Source: Gammaproteobacteria bacterium (lineage in GTDB: Bacteria > Pseudomonadota > Gammaproteobacteria > J044). Taken from it: DNA of 16,221 nt. Position 1 is the first letter of the stretch. Every line of letters begins with the position of its first letter. The notes beneath the pieces were generated by a model. That model worked only from the letters and a program-made list of their open reading frames with translations, was not told the DNA's origin and ran no database searches. Below, in pieces: positions 1-7,222 of the stretch. The stretch covers positions 1-16,221 of the forward strand of contig JALWNJ010000206.1 in NCBI GenBank assembly GCA_026995955.1, read 5' to 3'. The translations under genes were made by a program, and so were the position numbers.

Positions 1-99
1 GTGCAGGCCCTGCTGCGCGCCGCCGGCTTCGAGGCCGTCGCCACACGAGCCGACCTGGCCGGGCATCCCCGCATCAGCGGCGGCCGCCGACCGGCTTGA
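1..99 (+). CDS. prmC: PrmC/HemK release-factor glutamine methyltransferase, C-terminal end only
   Basis: Only the last 32 codons are in the window, ending at TGA 97-99. The peptide has an AAGF...VATRADLAGHPR...GRR pattern. This matches the usual C-terminus of PrmC, which N5-methylates the glutamine of the GGQ motif in release factors RF1 and RF2. The SAM-binding and NPPY motifs lie upstream of the window, so the call rests on the tail alone. A related class I methyltransferase cannot be fully excluded. The next gene follows within about 30 bases in the same direction. Confidence 0.7.
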   Translation: MQALLRAAGFEAVATRADLAGHPRISGGRRPA

Positions 100-131
100 T
101 AATTCCCGCACAGGGTCTATGCTCATCGGGC

Positions 132-548
132 ATGAGTGAGCGACCCGACCCCATCATCAAGCACCGCGAGATCTGCTTCCGCGGCCCCCACGCAGAGGAA
201 GACCAGGCGCGCAGCGCCATGCTGCTGCTGGTCGATGCGCGCGGCGTGCTCGGCACGCGCTGGGTGCGGCCCAATGTGGTCGGCGTGAGCTACGACCTGC
301 GCCAGATCCACTACGAGGCCCTGGAACAGGCCCTGGCCGAGCGCGGCTTCCACCTCGACAACAGCCTGCTCACCAAGCTGCGGCGTGCCCTCATCACCTA
401 CAGCGAGGAAATCGAGCGCCAGAACGAGGGCATCGAGGGTCCCGCCTGCACCGGCGACTGCGCCGCCAAGGTCTTCGCCACGGCCTGGAAGCGCCGCGAG
501 CACGGCTGCCGCGACCATCGCCCTGCCTGGATGCGCGAATACCGCTGA
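132..548 (+). CDS. Small conserved protein with HMA-like (ferredoxin-like) fold
   Basis: A 138-residue protein of unknown function. Residues 18-62 read as strand-helix-strand-strand-helix: a hydrophobic strand (SAMLLLVDARGVLG), then VVGVSYDLRQIHYEALEQAL, then GFHLDNSLL. This resembles heavy-metal-associated (HMA) domains, but the metal-binding CXXC is missing, so metal binding is doubtful. The C-terminal part has CTGDC, a further Cys in HGCRDH and a charged, Trp-containing end. ATG 132 was chosen. A TTG at 96 in the same frame would overlap the prmC stop as TTGA, but it adds residues that do not look conserved. The gene is probably co-transcribed with prmC and ends before a strong terminator. 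The fold assignment is inference. Confidence 0.65.
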   Translation: MSERPDPIIKHREICFRGPHAEEDQARSAMLLLVDARGVLGTRWVRPNVVGVSYDLRQIHYEALEQALAERGFHLDNSLLTKLRRALITYSEEIERQNEGIEGPACTGDCAAKVFATAWKRREHGCRDHRPAWMREYR

Positions 549-570
549 GCCAGACCGACCTGCCGAACGC

Positions 571-606
571 GAAGCGGCCCGGCATGAACCGGGCCGCTTC
601 CGTTTT
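571..606 (+). terminator. Rho-independent terminator after the HMA-like gene
   Basis: A perfect 12-bp GC-rich stem (GAAGCGGCCCGG at 571-582 with CCGGGCCGCTTC at 589-600) has a 6-base loop and is followed by CGTTTT. The T run is present only on the plus-strand side, so it ends the plus-strand unit. It lies in the 73-base gap between two convergent genes. Confidence 0.75.
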
Positions 607-621
607 GCTGTCCTGCAGGGC

Positions 622-1413
622 CTACTCGCCGATGAAGATGTCCTTGTAGCCGGCATAGATGCTGCCGATGAACACCGGCCCGGCCACCAGCCAGCCCAGG
701 CCGAAGGGAATCGAGGCCACGAAGGCGATGACGATGCCCACGATGCCATAGACCAGGAAGGGCAGGATGTTCTTCAGGCAACCGGAGAAGCTCAGCTTCA
801 TGGCCTCGATCACCCCGACCTCCGGGTGCAGCACGATCAGCGCCGGTGCGAACCAGTACAGCATGATCACCGGAACGATCAGCGCAAGCCCCACCAGCAT
901 GCCGGTCATCGACGCCGCCATCACCGCCGTGGGATCGACCGAGCCCGGATTGCCGGACATGGCCGCCTGCATGCCGCCGCCCATGCCGAACATCAGCCCC
1001 ATGGTGATGGCCATCACCACGAAGATCAGCACCAGATAAATGGCGCCCAGCCCGATCAGCGCACCGGTGCGCTGCGAAAAACCGGCGAACAGGTGATTGA
1101 CCGTCAGCGGCTCGCCGCGATCCAGATCACGACAGCCCAGCATCAGGCCACCCATGAACACCGGGCTCAGCAGGGTGTTGAGCAGCGAGACGATGGGGAT
1201 GAAGGCCAGCACCAGGGTGATCACCAGCAGGATGACCACATTGGCGATCCAGATCCCCGGGGCGGCCTTGAACAGCCGCCAGCCGTCGCCGAACCAGCCC
1301 ACGCCACGGCCGACGTCCACGCCCCGCGGCTCGGGCGTTCCGGCCTCCTCCTGCGCACCGGCCGAGACCAGCTCGGCGTCCGGTGCCTTGTACGGATTCT
1401 GTTCTTCGCTCAT
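622..1413 (-). CDS. BPSS1780-family multi-pass membrane protein
   Basis: A 263-residue inner-membrane protein of unknown function. The soluble N-terminus begins MSEEQNPYKAPDAEL, and NPYxAP near the start is typical of this family. A segment follows with a conserved-looking GVGWFGDGWRLFK stretch just before the first helix. About five to six hydrophobic segments come next: roughly 60-80, 85-100, 122-150, 175-200, 212-238 and 240-255. A Met/Gly-rich region (MGLMFGMGGGMQAAM) lies mid-protein. Start ATG 1413 is supported by a strong GGAGGAAAGCA ribosome-binding site immediately upstream. The frame stays open further upstream, but no other start has such a site. The gene is divergent from amgK and convergent with the HMA-like gene. 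The family call is by recognition; the role is unknown. Confidence 0.8.
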   Translation of the reverse strand: MSEEQNPYKAPDAELVSAGAQEEAGTPEPRGVDVGRGVGWFGDGWRLFKAAPGIWIANVVILLVITLVLAFIPIVSLLNTLLSPVFMGGLMLGCRDLDRGEPLTVNHLFAGFSQRTGALIGLGAIYLVLIFVVMAITMGLMFGMGGGMQAAMSGNPGSVDPTAVMAASMTGMLVGLALIVPVIMLYWFAPALIVLHPEVGVIEAMKLSFSGCLKNILPFLVYGIVGIVIAFVASIPFGLGWLVAGPVFIGSIYAGYKDIFIGE

Positions 1414-1556
1414 TGCTTTCCTCCCGCTTGTGGTATCCGTCTCGTTTCCAGCACGAACCCACCGCAGTGCCGCCCGTGCTGTTCTCAAGCCTAACCCAAG
1501 AAGGCGCAAAGTCCAGTCCGTTTGCAAGGATGGAGCAAAGCGGATACCTTGCCCGC

Positions 1557-2564
1557 ATGGACCCGAACGCCACCCCGCAGCCCGCCGATGCACGCCTCGA
1601 GGCCCTGCACGCCTGGTTACAGCAACTGTTCCCGCAGGGCCATCGGCTCACGCCGGCTTCCAGCGACGCCAGCTTCCGCCGCTACTTCCGCGTGCAGACC
1701 GACGGGCGCAGCCTGATCGTCATGGACGCCCCGCCCGAGCACGAGGACACCGGTCCCTTCATCGACATCGCCGCGCGCCTGCTGGCCGCCGGCCTGCATG
1801 TCCCCGAGGTGCTGCAGGCCGACACCGAACAGGGCTTTTTGCTGCTCACCGACCTCGGCAGCACCGACTACCTGAGCGTGCTCGACGCGGACAGCGCCGA
1901 TCGCCTCTACGGTGATGCCGCCGATGCGCTGCTGCGCCTGCAACAGGCCGACCGCGACGGCCTGCCACCCTACGACGAGGCGCTGCTGCAGGCCGAGATG
2001 GGCCTGTTCCGCGACTGGCTGCTGGGGCGCCACCTCGGCATCACGCTCGAGACCGAACAGGCGGCGCGGCTGCAACGCGCCTTCGACGCCCTGGCCGCCG
2101 CCGCGCTGGAACAGCCGCGGGTGTTCGTGCACCGCGACTGGCATTCGCGCAACCTCATGTACTGCCCCGGCAACAACCCGGGCATCCTCGACTTCCAGGA
2201 TGCCGTGCACGGCCCGCTGACCTACGACCTCGTCTCCCTGCTGCGCGACTGCTACATCGCCTGGCCGCAGGAACGGGTACGGCACTGGGCACTGGACTGG
2301 CTCGCCCGCGCCCATGCCACCGGCTGGCAGACGCAGGTGGCGGAAGACGAATTCCTGCGCTGGTTCGACCTCATGGGCATCCAGCGCCACCTCAAGGCCA
2401 GCGGCATCTTCGCCCGCCTCAACCACCGCGACGGCAAGCCGGGCTACCTGAAGGACATCCCGCGCACGCTGGGCTACATCCGGAGCATGGCGCCGCACCA
2501 CCCGGAAACGCGCGACCTCGCCGCGCTGCTCGACGAACTGACCCTCTTCGAGCGGCTGGCGTGA
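1557..2564 (+). CDS. amgK: N-acetylmuramate/N-acetylglucosamine anomeric kinase AmgK
   Basis: A 335-residue aminoglycoside-phosphotransferase-fold kinase. In the known pathway AmgK phosphorylates the anomeric C1 of MurNAc or GlcNAc in the cytoplasm, feeding recycled MurNAc to MurU and bypassing de novo, fosfomycin-sensitive UDP-MurNAc synthesis. Visible motifs: [11 protein letters not shown] (34-45), HRDWHSRN (192-199, catalytic loop with D194 and N199), and [10 protein letters not shown] (211-220, metal-binding D212). The length matches the family. Start ATG 1557 was chosen. An in-frame ATG at 1530 would add nine residues (MEQSGYLAR), and neither start has a convincing ribosome-binding site. 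The stop overlaps the murU GTG by four bases, indicating translational coupling, and the AmgK-MurU pairing makes both calls firm. Confidence 0.9.
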   Translation: MDPNATPQPADARLEALHAWLQQLFPQGHRLTPASSDASFRRYFRVQTDGRSLIVMDAPPEHEDTGPFIDIAARLLAAGLHVPEVLQADTEQGFLLLTDLGSTDYLSVLDADSADRLYGDAADALLRLQQADRDGLPPYDEALLQAEMGLFRDWLLGRHLGITLETEQAARLQRAFDALAAAALEQPRVFVHRDWHSRNLMYCPGNNPGILDFQDAVHGPLTYDLVSLLRDCYIAWPQERVRHWALDWLARAHATGWQTQVAEDEFLRWFDLMGIQRHLKASGIFARLNHRDGKPGYLKDIPRTLGYIRSMAPHHPETRDLAALLDELTLFERLA

Positions 2565-3244
2565 AGGCCATGATCCTCGCCGCCGGGCGCGGCGAACGCA
2601 TGCGCCCGCTCACCGACCACACCCCCAAGCCGCTTCTGGAGGTCTGCGGCGCGCCGCTCATCGTCCACCATCTGCGCCGCCTGCGCGCCGCCGGATTCGA
2701 GGACATCGTCATCAACACCGGCTGGCTCGGCCGGCACATCCGCGAGGCGCTGGGCGACGGCACGGCACACGGCGTGCGGATCCGCTACAGCATCGAGCCG
2801 GAACGGGCCCCGCTGGAGACCGCCGGCGGCATCGCCCACGCCCTGCCCCTGCTCGGCGAAGCGCCGTTTCTGGTCGTCAACGCCGATGTGTGGACCGACT
2901 TCCGCCCCCGCCCGCAGTGGGCCTGGGGCGAGGACCTGGCCCATCTGGTGCTGGTGCCCAACCCGCCCCACCACCCCGAAGGCGACTTCGCGCTCGACGC
3001 GCAGGGCCGTCTGCACGCCGGCGGCGCGCCGCGCCTCACCTATGCGGGCATCGGCTGGTTCCGGCCCGAGGGCTTTGCCGCGCTCGACCCCGACCAACCA
3101 GCGCCACTCGCCCCCCTGTTGCGCCAGTGGATGGCCGAGGGCCGCGTCAGCGGCAGCCTGCATGACGGCGACTGGCGCGACATCGGCACGCCGCAAAGGC
3201 TGGCCGAGATCAATGCAGACTGCCCCCCCAGCGAGGCATACTGA
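2561..3244 (+). CDS. murU: N-acetylmuramate alpha-1-phosphate uridylyltransferase MurU
   Basis: A 227-residue nucleotidyltransferase. MurU transfers UMP from UTP to MurNAc-1-phosphate, giving UDP-MurNAc for peptidoglycan synthesis. The N-terminal signature is [20 protein letters not shown] (residues 4-23) followed by PLLEV. This is the nucleotide-binding loop of the sugar-phosphate nucleotidyltransferase family with its conserved Lys. NADVWTDF (about 107-114) supplies the catalytic metal-binding Asp, and [13 protein letters not shown] near the C-terminus is also typical. The GTG start at 2561 (GTGA overlap with amgK) gives MKAMILAAG, the usual start of the family. The downstream ligase gene begins 24 bases after the stop, so it is likely in the same operon. 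Confidence 0.9.
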   Translation: MKAMILAAGRGERMRPLTDHTPKPLLEVCGAPLIVHHLRRLRAAGFEDIVINTGWLGRHIREALGDGTAHGVRIRYSIEPERAPLETAGGIAHALPLLGEAPFLVVNADVWTDFRPRPQWAWGEDLAHLVLVPNPPHHPEGDFALDAQGRLHAGGAPRLTYAGIGWFRPEGFAALDPDQPAPLAPLLRQWMAEGRVSGSLHDGDWRDIGTPQRLAEINADCPPSEAY

Positions 3245-3268
3245 GAAAAACCCCCACCGGAGCGCGAC

Positions 3269-4702
3269 ATGGGCCAGGAAATCGACCGCACCCGCTTCAC
3301 GGAAGACGACTTCGCGCGCTTTCGCCAGCGCGTGGCGCAGGAGACCGACCTGCTCGCCGACTGGCTGGCGCAGCGCCGCATGGACGAGACGCACATTGTC
3401 GGCGGCTACGAGATCGAGGCCTGGCTGATCGACCCCCAGTACTGCCCGGCGCCACGCAACCGCGAATTCCTCGACCGCTTCGCCAGCCCCCTGGCAAGCC
3501 CCGAACTCGCCCGCTTCAATGTCGAGTTCAACAGCAGCCCGCAGCCGCTGGACGGCAGCCTGCCCGCCTTCGACCACAGCCACCGCGAGCTGGTCGGCAC
3601 CCTGCGCCAGGCGCGCGAGATCGCCGGCCAGCTCGACTGCGAAGTGCTCATGACCGGCATCCTGCCCACCCTCCGGCCCGAGCACCTGGGGCTCGAGAAC
3701 ATGTCCGACATGAAGCGCTACGCCGCGCTCAACGAACAGGTGCTCGCCGCCCGCCGCGGCCAGCCGTTGCATCTCGAGATCCAGGGCGAGGGCTACCTGA
3801 GCGAGAAGCACGAGAATGTGATGCTGGAATCGGCCGCCACCTCCTTCCAGCTCCACCTGCAGATCCCGGCGCGGCGCGCCCACCTCTACTACAACGCCGC
3901 CATCATCGCCTCCGCCGCCACCGTCGGCGCGGCGGCCAACTCCCCCTACCTGTTCGGCATCCCGCTGTGGGACGAGACCCGCATCCCGCTGTTCGAACAG
4001 GCGGTGGAAGTGGGCGGCTACGAGGGCGCCTGGAGCGGGCCGCTGCACCGTGTGAGCTTCGGCAGCGGCTACGCCCAGGACAGCATCCTCGAGGTGTTCC
4101 GCGAAAACCTCGAACACTTCCCGCCGCTGCTGCCCATCGTCACCGACGACCCGCCCGAGCGCATGAGCCACCTGCGCCTGCACAACGGCACCATCTGGCG
4201 CTGGAACCGCCCCCTGATCGGCTTCGACGACCAGGGCCTGCCCCATGTGCGCATCGAGCACCGCGTCATGCCCGCCGGGCCCTCGCTGCGCGACATGATC
4301 GCCAACGCCGCCTTTGCCTACGGCCTGATGCAGGCGCTGGTCCGTGCCGAACTGCAGGAGCTGATTCCCTTTACCCAGGCACGCGACAACTTCCATGCCG
4401 CCGCCCGCCGCGGCCTGCGCGCCACCGTCGACTGGCCCGAGCGCGGCCGCGTGGAACTGCGCCGCCTGCTGCGCGACGACCTCATCGACCTGGCCGACGA
4501 GGGCCTGGCCGATCTCGGCATCGGCGAGGACGAGCGGCATCGCTGGCTGGACATCATTCGCCAGCGCGTCGAGACCACCCAGAACGGTGCCGAATGGCAG
4601 CGCCGCTTCGTCACCGCCCACGGCCCGCGCATGGACGAACTCACCGCCAGCATGCTGCATCAACAGAAACAGGACCGCCCCGTACACCAGTGGGAACTCT
4701 GA
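3269..4702 (+). CDS. GCS2-type carboxylate-amine ligase (glutamate-cysteine-ligase-like)
   Basis: A 477-residue member of the GCS2/YbdK-like ligases, which have a glutamine-synthetase-like fold and join the gamma-carboxylate of glutamate (or a similar acid) to an amine using ATP. Supporting patterns: GGYEIEAWLID (about 46-56), FNVEFNSSPQPL (about 84-95, acidic metal-binding strand), SATSFQLHLQ-like AATSFQLHLQIP (about 189-200), NSPYLFG (about 225-231) and RIEHRVMPAGPS (about 328-339). It could be a true glutamate-cysteine ligase (GshA function) or a ligase for another amine; the sequence alone does not settle this. Start ATG 3269 follows CCGGAGCGCGAC, a usable ribosome-binding site. It is separated by two bases from the metallohydrolase gene, suggesting a shared pathway. 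Confidence 0.82.
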   Translation: MGQEIDRTRFTEDDFARFRQRVAQETDLLADWLAQRRMDETHIVGGYEIEAWLIDPQYCPAPRNREFLDRFASPLASPELARFNVEFNSSPQPLDGSLPAFDHSHRELVGTLRQAREIAGQLDCEVLMTGILPTLRPEHLGLENMSDMKRYAALNEQVLAARRGQPLHLEIQGEGYLSEKHENVMLESAATSFQLHLQIPARRAHLYYNAAIIASAATVGAAANSPYLFGIPLWDETRIPLFEQAVEVGGYEGAWSGPLHRVSFGSGYAQDSILEVFRENLEHFPPLLPIVTDDPPERMSHLRLHNGTIWRWNRPLIGFDDQGLPHVRIEHRVMPAGPSLRDMIANAAFAYGLMQALVRAELQELIPFTQARDNFHAAARRGLRATVDWPERGRVELRRLLRDDLIDLADEGLADLGIGEDERHRWLDIIRQRVETTQNGAEWQRRFVTAHGPRMDELTASMLHQQKQDRPVHQWEL

Positions 4703-4704
4703 CC

Positions 4705-5778
4705 ATGACCGAAGGCCTGCTCACCATCACCGACCGACTGCCCGAGGGCTTCCTCGAGACCAGCGCGCGCAACCTGCACCACATTCTGCCCGGCCCAACC
4801 CTGATCAACCTGCCGGGCCGCCGCCCCGAGCCGCTGTTCGTCTCCATCCTGCTGCACGGCAACGAGGACACCGGCCTGCTCGCCATGCAGGAGATCCTGC
4901 GCCGCCACGGCGAACACGGCCTGCCGCGCGCGCTGACCCTGTTCGTCGGCAATGTGGCCGCCGCCGCCCGGGGCCTGCGCCGGCTCGACGGCCAGCCCGA
5001 CTACAACCGCGTCTGGCCCGGCGGCGACCAGTGGATGGACAGCCCCGAGGCCGCCATGATGGCCCGTGTCGTGGAGGAGATGCGCACTCGCCACCCCTTC
5101 GCCAGCATCGACATCCACAACAACACCGGCCTCAATCCCCACTACGCCTGCGTCAACCGCCTCGACCACCGCCACCTGCAGCTCGCCAGCCTGTTCAGCC
5201 GCACCGTGGTGTACTTCATCCGCCCCGCCGGCGTGCAGTCCATGGCCATGGGCGCCCTCTGCCCCGCCACCACCCTCGAATGCGGCAAGCCCCACCAGCC
5301 GCACGGCGTACAGCGCGCCATCGAATTCATCGACGCCTGCCTGCACCTCGACCACCTGCCCGAACACCCCGTCGCCCCGCACGACATCGACCTGTTCCAC
5401 ACCGTCGCCCAGGTCACTATCGACGAGGACACCGACTTCAGCTTCACCCGCAAGCATGCCGACCTCTACCTCAACGAAGACCTCGATCACATGAACTTCC
5501 GGGAGGTTCCCGCCGAGACCGTCTGGGGCCGCGTCAACCGCCCCGGCGCCTGCCCCGTCGCCCGCGACGAACACGGCCGCGAAGTCACCGCCGAATACTT
5601 CGCCATCCACCCGCACGGCGACGGCCCCAGGGGCACCGGCCTGCTCGTCTCGCGCAAGAGCGTCATGCCCTCCATGCTCACCCTCGACGAGCGCGTCGTG
5701 CGCCAGGATTGCCTGTGTTATCTGATGGAGCGGATTTCGGTGGAGCGCAGGGACGAGGGGCTTGGGACTTGGGGCTAG
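4705..5778 (+). CDS. M14-family metallohydrolase, AstE/AspA-like
   Basis: A 357-residue zinc hydrolase of the succinylglutamate desuccinylase/aspartoacylase branch of M14. These enzymes cleave amide bonds of N-acyl amino acids or small peptides. Zinc ligands appear as LLHGNED (H51, E54) and SIDIHNN (H138). DYNRVWPGG (99-107) gives the substrate-carboxylate-binding N-R pair, and LECGKP (191-196) carries the likely catalytic E192. There is no signal peptide, so it is cytoplasmic. ATG 4705 follows the ligase stop after two bases. The last eight or so codons (RRDEGLGTWG) run into the G-rich sequence that opens the downstream repeat region, so the C-terminus may have been changed by repeat insertion. 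The substrate is unknown, though the partner ligase suggests a gamma-glutamyl or similar amide. Confidence 0.82.
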   Translation: MTEGLLTITDRLPEGFLETSARNLHHILPGPTLINLPGRRPEPLFVSILLHGNEDTGLLAMQEILRRHGEHGLPRALTLFVGNVAAAARGLRRLDGQPDYNRVWPGGDQWMDSPEAAMMARVVEEMRTRHPFASIDIHNNTGLNPHYACVNRLDHRHLQLASLFSRTVVYFIRPAGVQSMAMGALCPATTLECGKPHQPHGVQRAIEFIDACLHLDHLPEHPVAPHDIDLFHTVAQVTIDEDTDFSFTRKHADLYLNEDLDHMNFREVPAETVWGRVNRPGACPVARDEHGREVTAEYFAIHPHGDGPRGTGLLVSRKSVMPSMLTLDERVVRQDCLCYLMERISVERRDEGLGTWG

Positions 5779-5787
5779 GTTGGCGGA

Positions 5788-5825
5788 GGCTCCGTTTTGC
5801 CTCACCCCAAGCGCCTTGTTCCTTG
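5788..5825 (+). repeat. Imperfect 38-bp direct repeat, copy 1
   Basis: Begins GGCTCCGTT, contains CCTCACCCCAAG and ends CCTTG. It matches 6112-6149 at most positions without gaps. The two copies flank palindromic unit A, which suggests duplication of a larger composite repeat. Confidence 0.55.
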
Positions 5826-5870
5826 CTACTGTTCCTGGATTGCGATCCCGCTTACGCGGGCTCCACTTCA

Positions 5871-6062
5871 TTTCTTTGCTGGCACAAAGAAACGAAGCAA
5901 AGAAATGCAGCCGGAGAACGCGCCCATTCGGGGTTCCCGAGTCCGGGCACGGTTTCCGGGGGCCTCGCGAAGGGCCGTCCCGGCCCGCGCTCGGCAGGCC
6001 GGCATCCCTGCCGGCCTCCCTTCGGGCATCTCCCGGAAACCGTGCCCGGCCTCGGCGCGTTC
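5871..6062 (+). repeat. Large palindromic intergenic repeat, unit A (plus orientation)
   Basis: The head is TTTCTTTGCTGGCACAAAGAAA (5871-5892) in two halves: TTTCTTTG, a short spacer, then CAAAGAAA. A second CAAAGAAA follows at 5898-5905. The body is a long nested hairpin. Its paired arms are GAACGCGCC 5916-5924 with 6054-6062, CCGAG 5937-5941 with 6051-5055+1000 (CTCGG at 6051-6055), CCGGGCACGGTTTCCGGG 5943-5960 with 6032-6049 (18 bp perfect), CGAAGGG 5968-5974 with 6018-6024, and AGGCCGGCA 5996-6004 with 6009-6017. Unit B shows the same architecture in the opposite orientation. Confidence 0.8.
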
Positions 6063-6111
6063 AACGGCAGGAAGGAAGTGGCGAGGGGCGAGGGACTGGG
6101 GACGAGGGAGT

Positions 6112-6149
6112 GGCTTCGTTCCACCTCACCACAAGTGCCAAGTCCCTTG
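6112..6149 (+). repeat. Imperfect 38-bp direct repeat, copy 2
   Basis: Begins GGCTTCGTT, contains CCTCACCACAAG and ends CCTTG. It is the partner of 5788-5825, 324 bases downstream in the same orientation, and is likewise next to a G-rich run (GAGGGACTGGGGACGAGGG). Confidence 0.55.
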
Positions 6150-6224
6150 AAACACCGCTCCCGGGAACGCAGCGGCAGCAAGGACCGACACCAATTCAGA
6201 ACGAAGCGCCTTGCCCTTCCCCGT

Positions 6225-6436
6225 AGCCCGCGCCGCCCACGGCCGCCGGAGCGCGGAATCGCCCGGGCCCCGCAGGGGACCGGGTGGCCGGCAGGGACGC
6301 CGGCCAGTCCATCGTCAGGCAGGAGGCCTGTCGATGGACCCCGCAGCGACAAGGTCGTGGGCGGGGACCCCGAAGGGGCGCGGGCTCCGGGTGCCCTTTC
6401 TTTGGTGACTTTCTTTGGGCAAGCAAAGAAAGTCAC
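6225..6436 (-). repeat. Large palindromic intergenic repeat, unit B (minus orientation)
   Basis: Read on the minus strand, it opens with a 13-bp perfect stem (GTGACTTTCTTTG 6405-6417 with CAAAGAAAGTCAC 6424-6436). A second CAAAGAAA-type box follows, then CCGGAGCCCGCGCCCCTTCG, closely matching unit A's CCGGAGAACGCGCCCATTCG. Paired arms include AGCCCGCGCC 6225-6234 with 6377-6386, TGGCCGGC 6285-6292 with GCCGGCCA 6299-6306, and CCATCG / CGATGG around 6309-6338. It is a diverged copy of unit A facing it head-on. Confidence 0.78.
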
Positions 6437-6544
6437 GCGCAGCCGCGAAAGCGGATGTGCAACCAGGAACAGGAACAGGAGCAGGGAACGAGGAGCTTGG
6501 AACGAGTCAGAACGAAACCTCGGTAATCCTGGTTCCAGCTACTG

Positions 6545-6576
6545 GCCCCTCGGCTCCGAAAAGGGGCGCCCTTTTT
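6545..6576 (+). terminator. Terminator-like hairpin before the secreted-protein gene
   Basis: The stem GCCCCT (6545-6550) pairs with AGGGGC (6562-6567) around an 11-base loop. It is followed by GCC and then CTTTTT (6571-6576). The three-base gap between stem and T run makes it weaker than textbook. It would insulate the following genes from the upstream operon. Confidence 0.4.
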
Positions 6577-6586
6577 AACCTTGCCA

Positions 6587-6615
6587 TTGACAGCCAGCAC
6601 GGGAAACATCAGAAT
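6587..6615 (+). promoter_or_regulatory. Candidate sigma-70 promoter for the 6640-7588 gene pair
   Basis: A perfect TTGACA (6587-6592) is followed after 17 bases by CAGAAT (6610-6615), four of six matches to TATAAT. It lies 24 bases before the start codon and just after a terminator-like hairpin. The call is by consensus only. Confidence 0.4.
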
Positions 6616-6639
6616 CCGCATAAAAGACAAGGACGCCCC

Positions 6640-7206
6640 ATGAAACGACTCACATGGATCATCCCACTCCTCCTGCTGACTTCCCAACCCTGTTGGGCCG
6701 AGAGCCAGCCTCCGGAAGAAGCAAGCGCAATTGCGTCACATCTTCTCGAACGACAATCCAAACCCATCCGGGACTACCTGTCTGCATCGCTACTGGCGGT
6801 CATTCCGCTCGACAGTATCGCCGAACAACAGCTCAACGAATGGCAACCCCAAACCCCACTCCTTAGCCTCCTGAAGACCCACATACAATACCGCCATCAA
6901 CTGATTGGCAGAGCGGCCCTGCTGAAAGCAGCAAGCGAATTCCATGATTGGAAGGCACTTTTCTCACTACATGAAACAGGCGGTTATCCCTTCGGAATCC
7001 TCCCTGTACCAATTCAGGACATTGCCGATATCGCAAGCAGCAAACCAGAAGCATTAAGGATTCTTGTTGCCGCCTACCAACAGAGCGATGGCGCGTTCCG
7101 TGAGCAAATCATCGACTTGATGCGTAACATTCATTCTGAACATCCAGATTGGTTTGCCCGGAAGGATCTTTTGGAATTGCGCAACCTATTGATGAAGCAG
7201 CCATAG
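6640..7206 (+). CDS. Secreted protein of unknown function
   Basis: A 188-residue protein I do not recognise. Residues 1-20 are a clear Sec signal peptide: KR at the start, the hydrophobic core LTWIIPLLLLTS, and a cleavage site after PCWA. The mature protein is predicted to be about 168 residues, mainly helical and periplasmic, with no lipobox and no recognisable catalytic motif. Start ATG 6640 is preceded by AAGGACGCCCC, a good ribosome-binding site; the frame extends upstream but only into the repeat region. It is followed after 16 bases by the L,D-transpeptidase-like gene, probably in one unit. A periplasmic protein paired with a cell-wall-active enzyme could be its inhibitor or immunity protein, which is inference from context. 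The base composition is lower in GC than the left flank. Confidence 0.75.
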   Translation: MKRLTWIIPLLLLTSQPCWAESQPPEEASAIASHLLERQSKPIRDYLSASLLAVIPLDSIAEQQLNEWQPQTPLLSLLKTHIQYRHQLIGRAALLKAASEFHDWKALFSLHETGGYPFGILPVPIQDIADIASSKPEALRILVAAYQQSDGAFREQIIDLMRNIHSEHPDWFARKDLLELRNLLMKQP

Positions 7207-7222
7207 CCAGGGAGTTGGCCCA

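Larger units (their letters stand above)
5779..6580. other. Repeat-rich intergenic region without credible genes
   Basis: About 800 bases between the metallohydrolase stop and the next terminator candidate. Open frames exist on both strands, but they follow the palindromic repeats and have extreme Arg/Pro/Ala composition. The region holds two inverted copies of a large palindromic element, an imperfect direct repeat, and G-rich runs of the GGGACGAGGG / GGGACTTGGGG type at about 5748-5775, 6080-6110 and 6485-6500. No transposase is visible. Confidence 0.7.

Noticed and set aside
1414..1556. Promoters in the divergent gap between the membrane protein and amgK
   Set aside because: Promoters are expected here, but no pair of -35/-10 hexamers with proper spacing stood out on either strand.
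2474..4687. 737-codon minus-strand open frame across murU and the ligase gene
   Set aside because: It is antisense to two well-supported genes. Its composition (Ala, Gly, Val and Gln rich without motifs) is what a GC-rich gene gives in the opposite frame.
5783..5799. Terminator after the metallohydrolase gene (CGGAGGCTCCGTTTT)
   Set aside because: The stem is only about four base pairs with a three-base loop, and it lies within a repeated sequence.
5852..6436. 194-codon minus-strand frame beginning MTFFACPKKVTKE
   Set aside because: It is made entirely of the two palindromic repeat units. Such peptides are typical spurious calls in this repeat type, and no protein family is visible.
5871..6436. 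Insertion sequence or MITE pair with terminal inverted repeats
   Set aside because: The inverted copies have divergent stems and internal hairpins and enclose no transposase. A dispersed palindromic repeat family explains them better.
4395..6578. 727-codon plus-strand open frame over the metallohydrolase gene and the repeat region
   Set aside because: An Arg/Pro-rich out-of-frame shadow of the ligase and M14 genes that continues into palindromic repeats.
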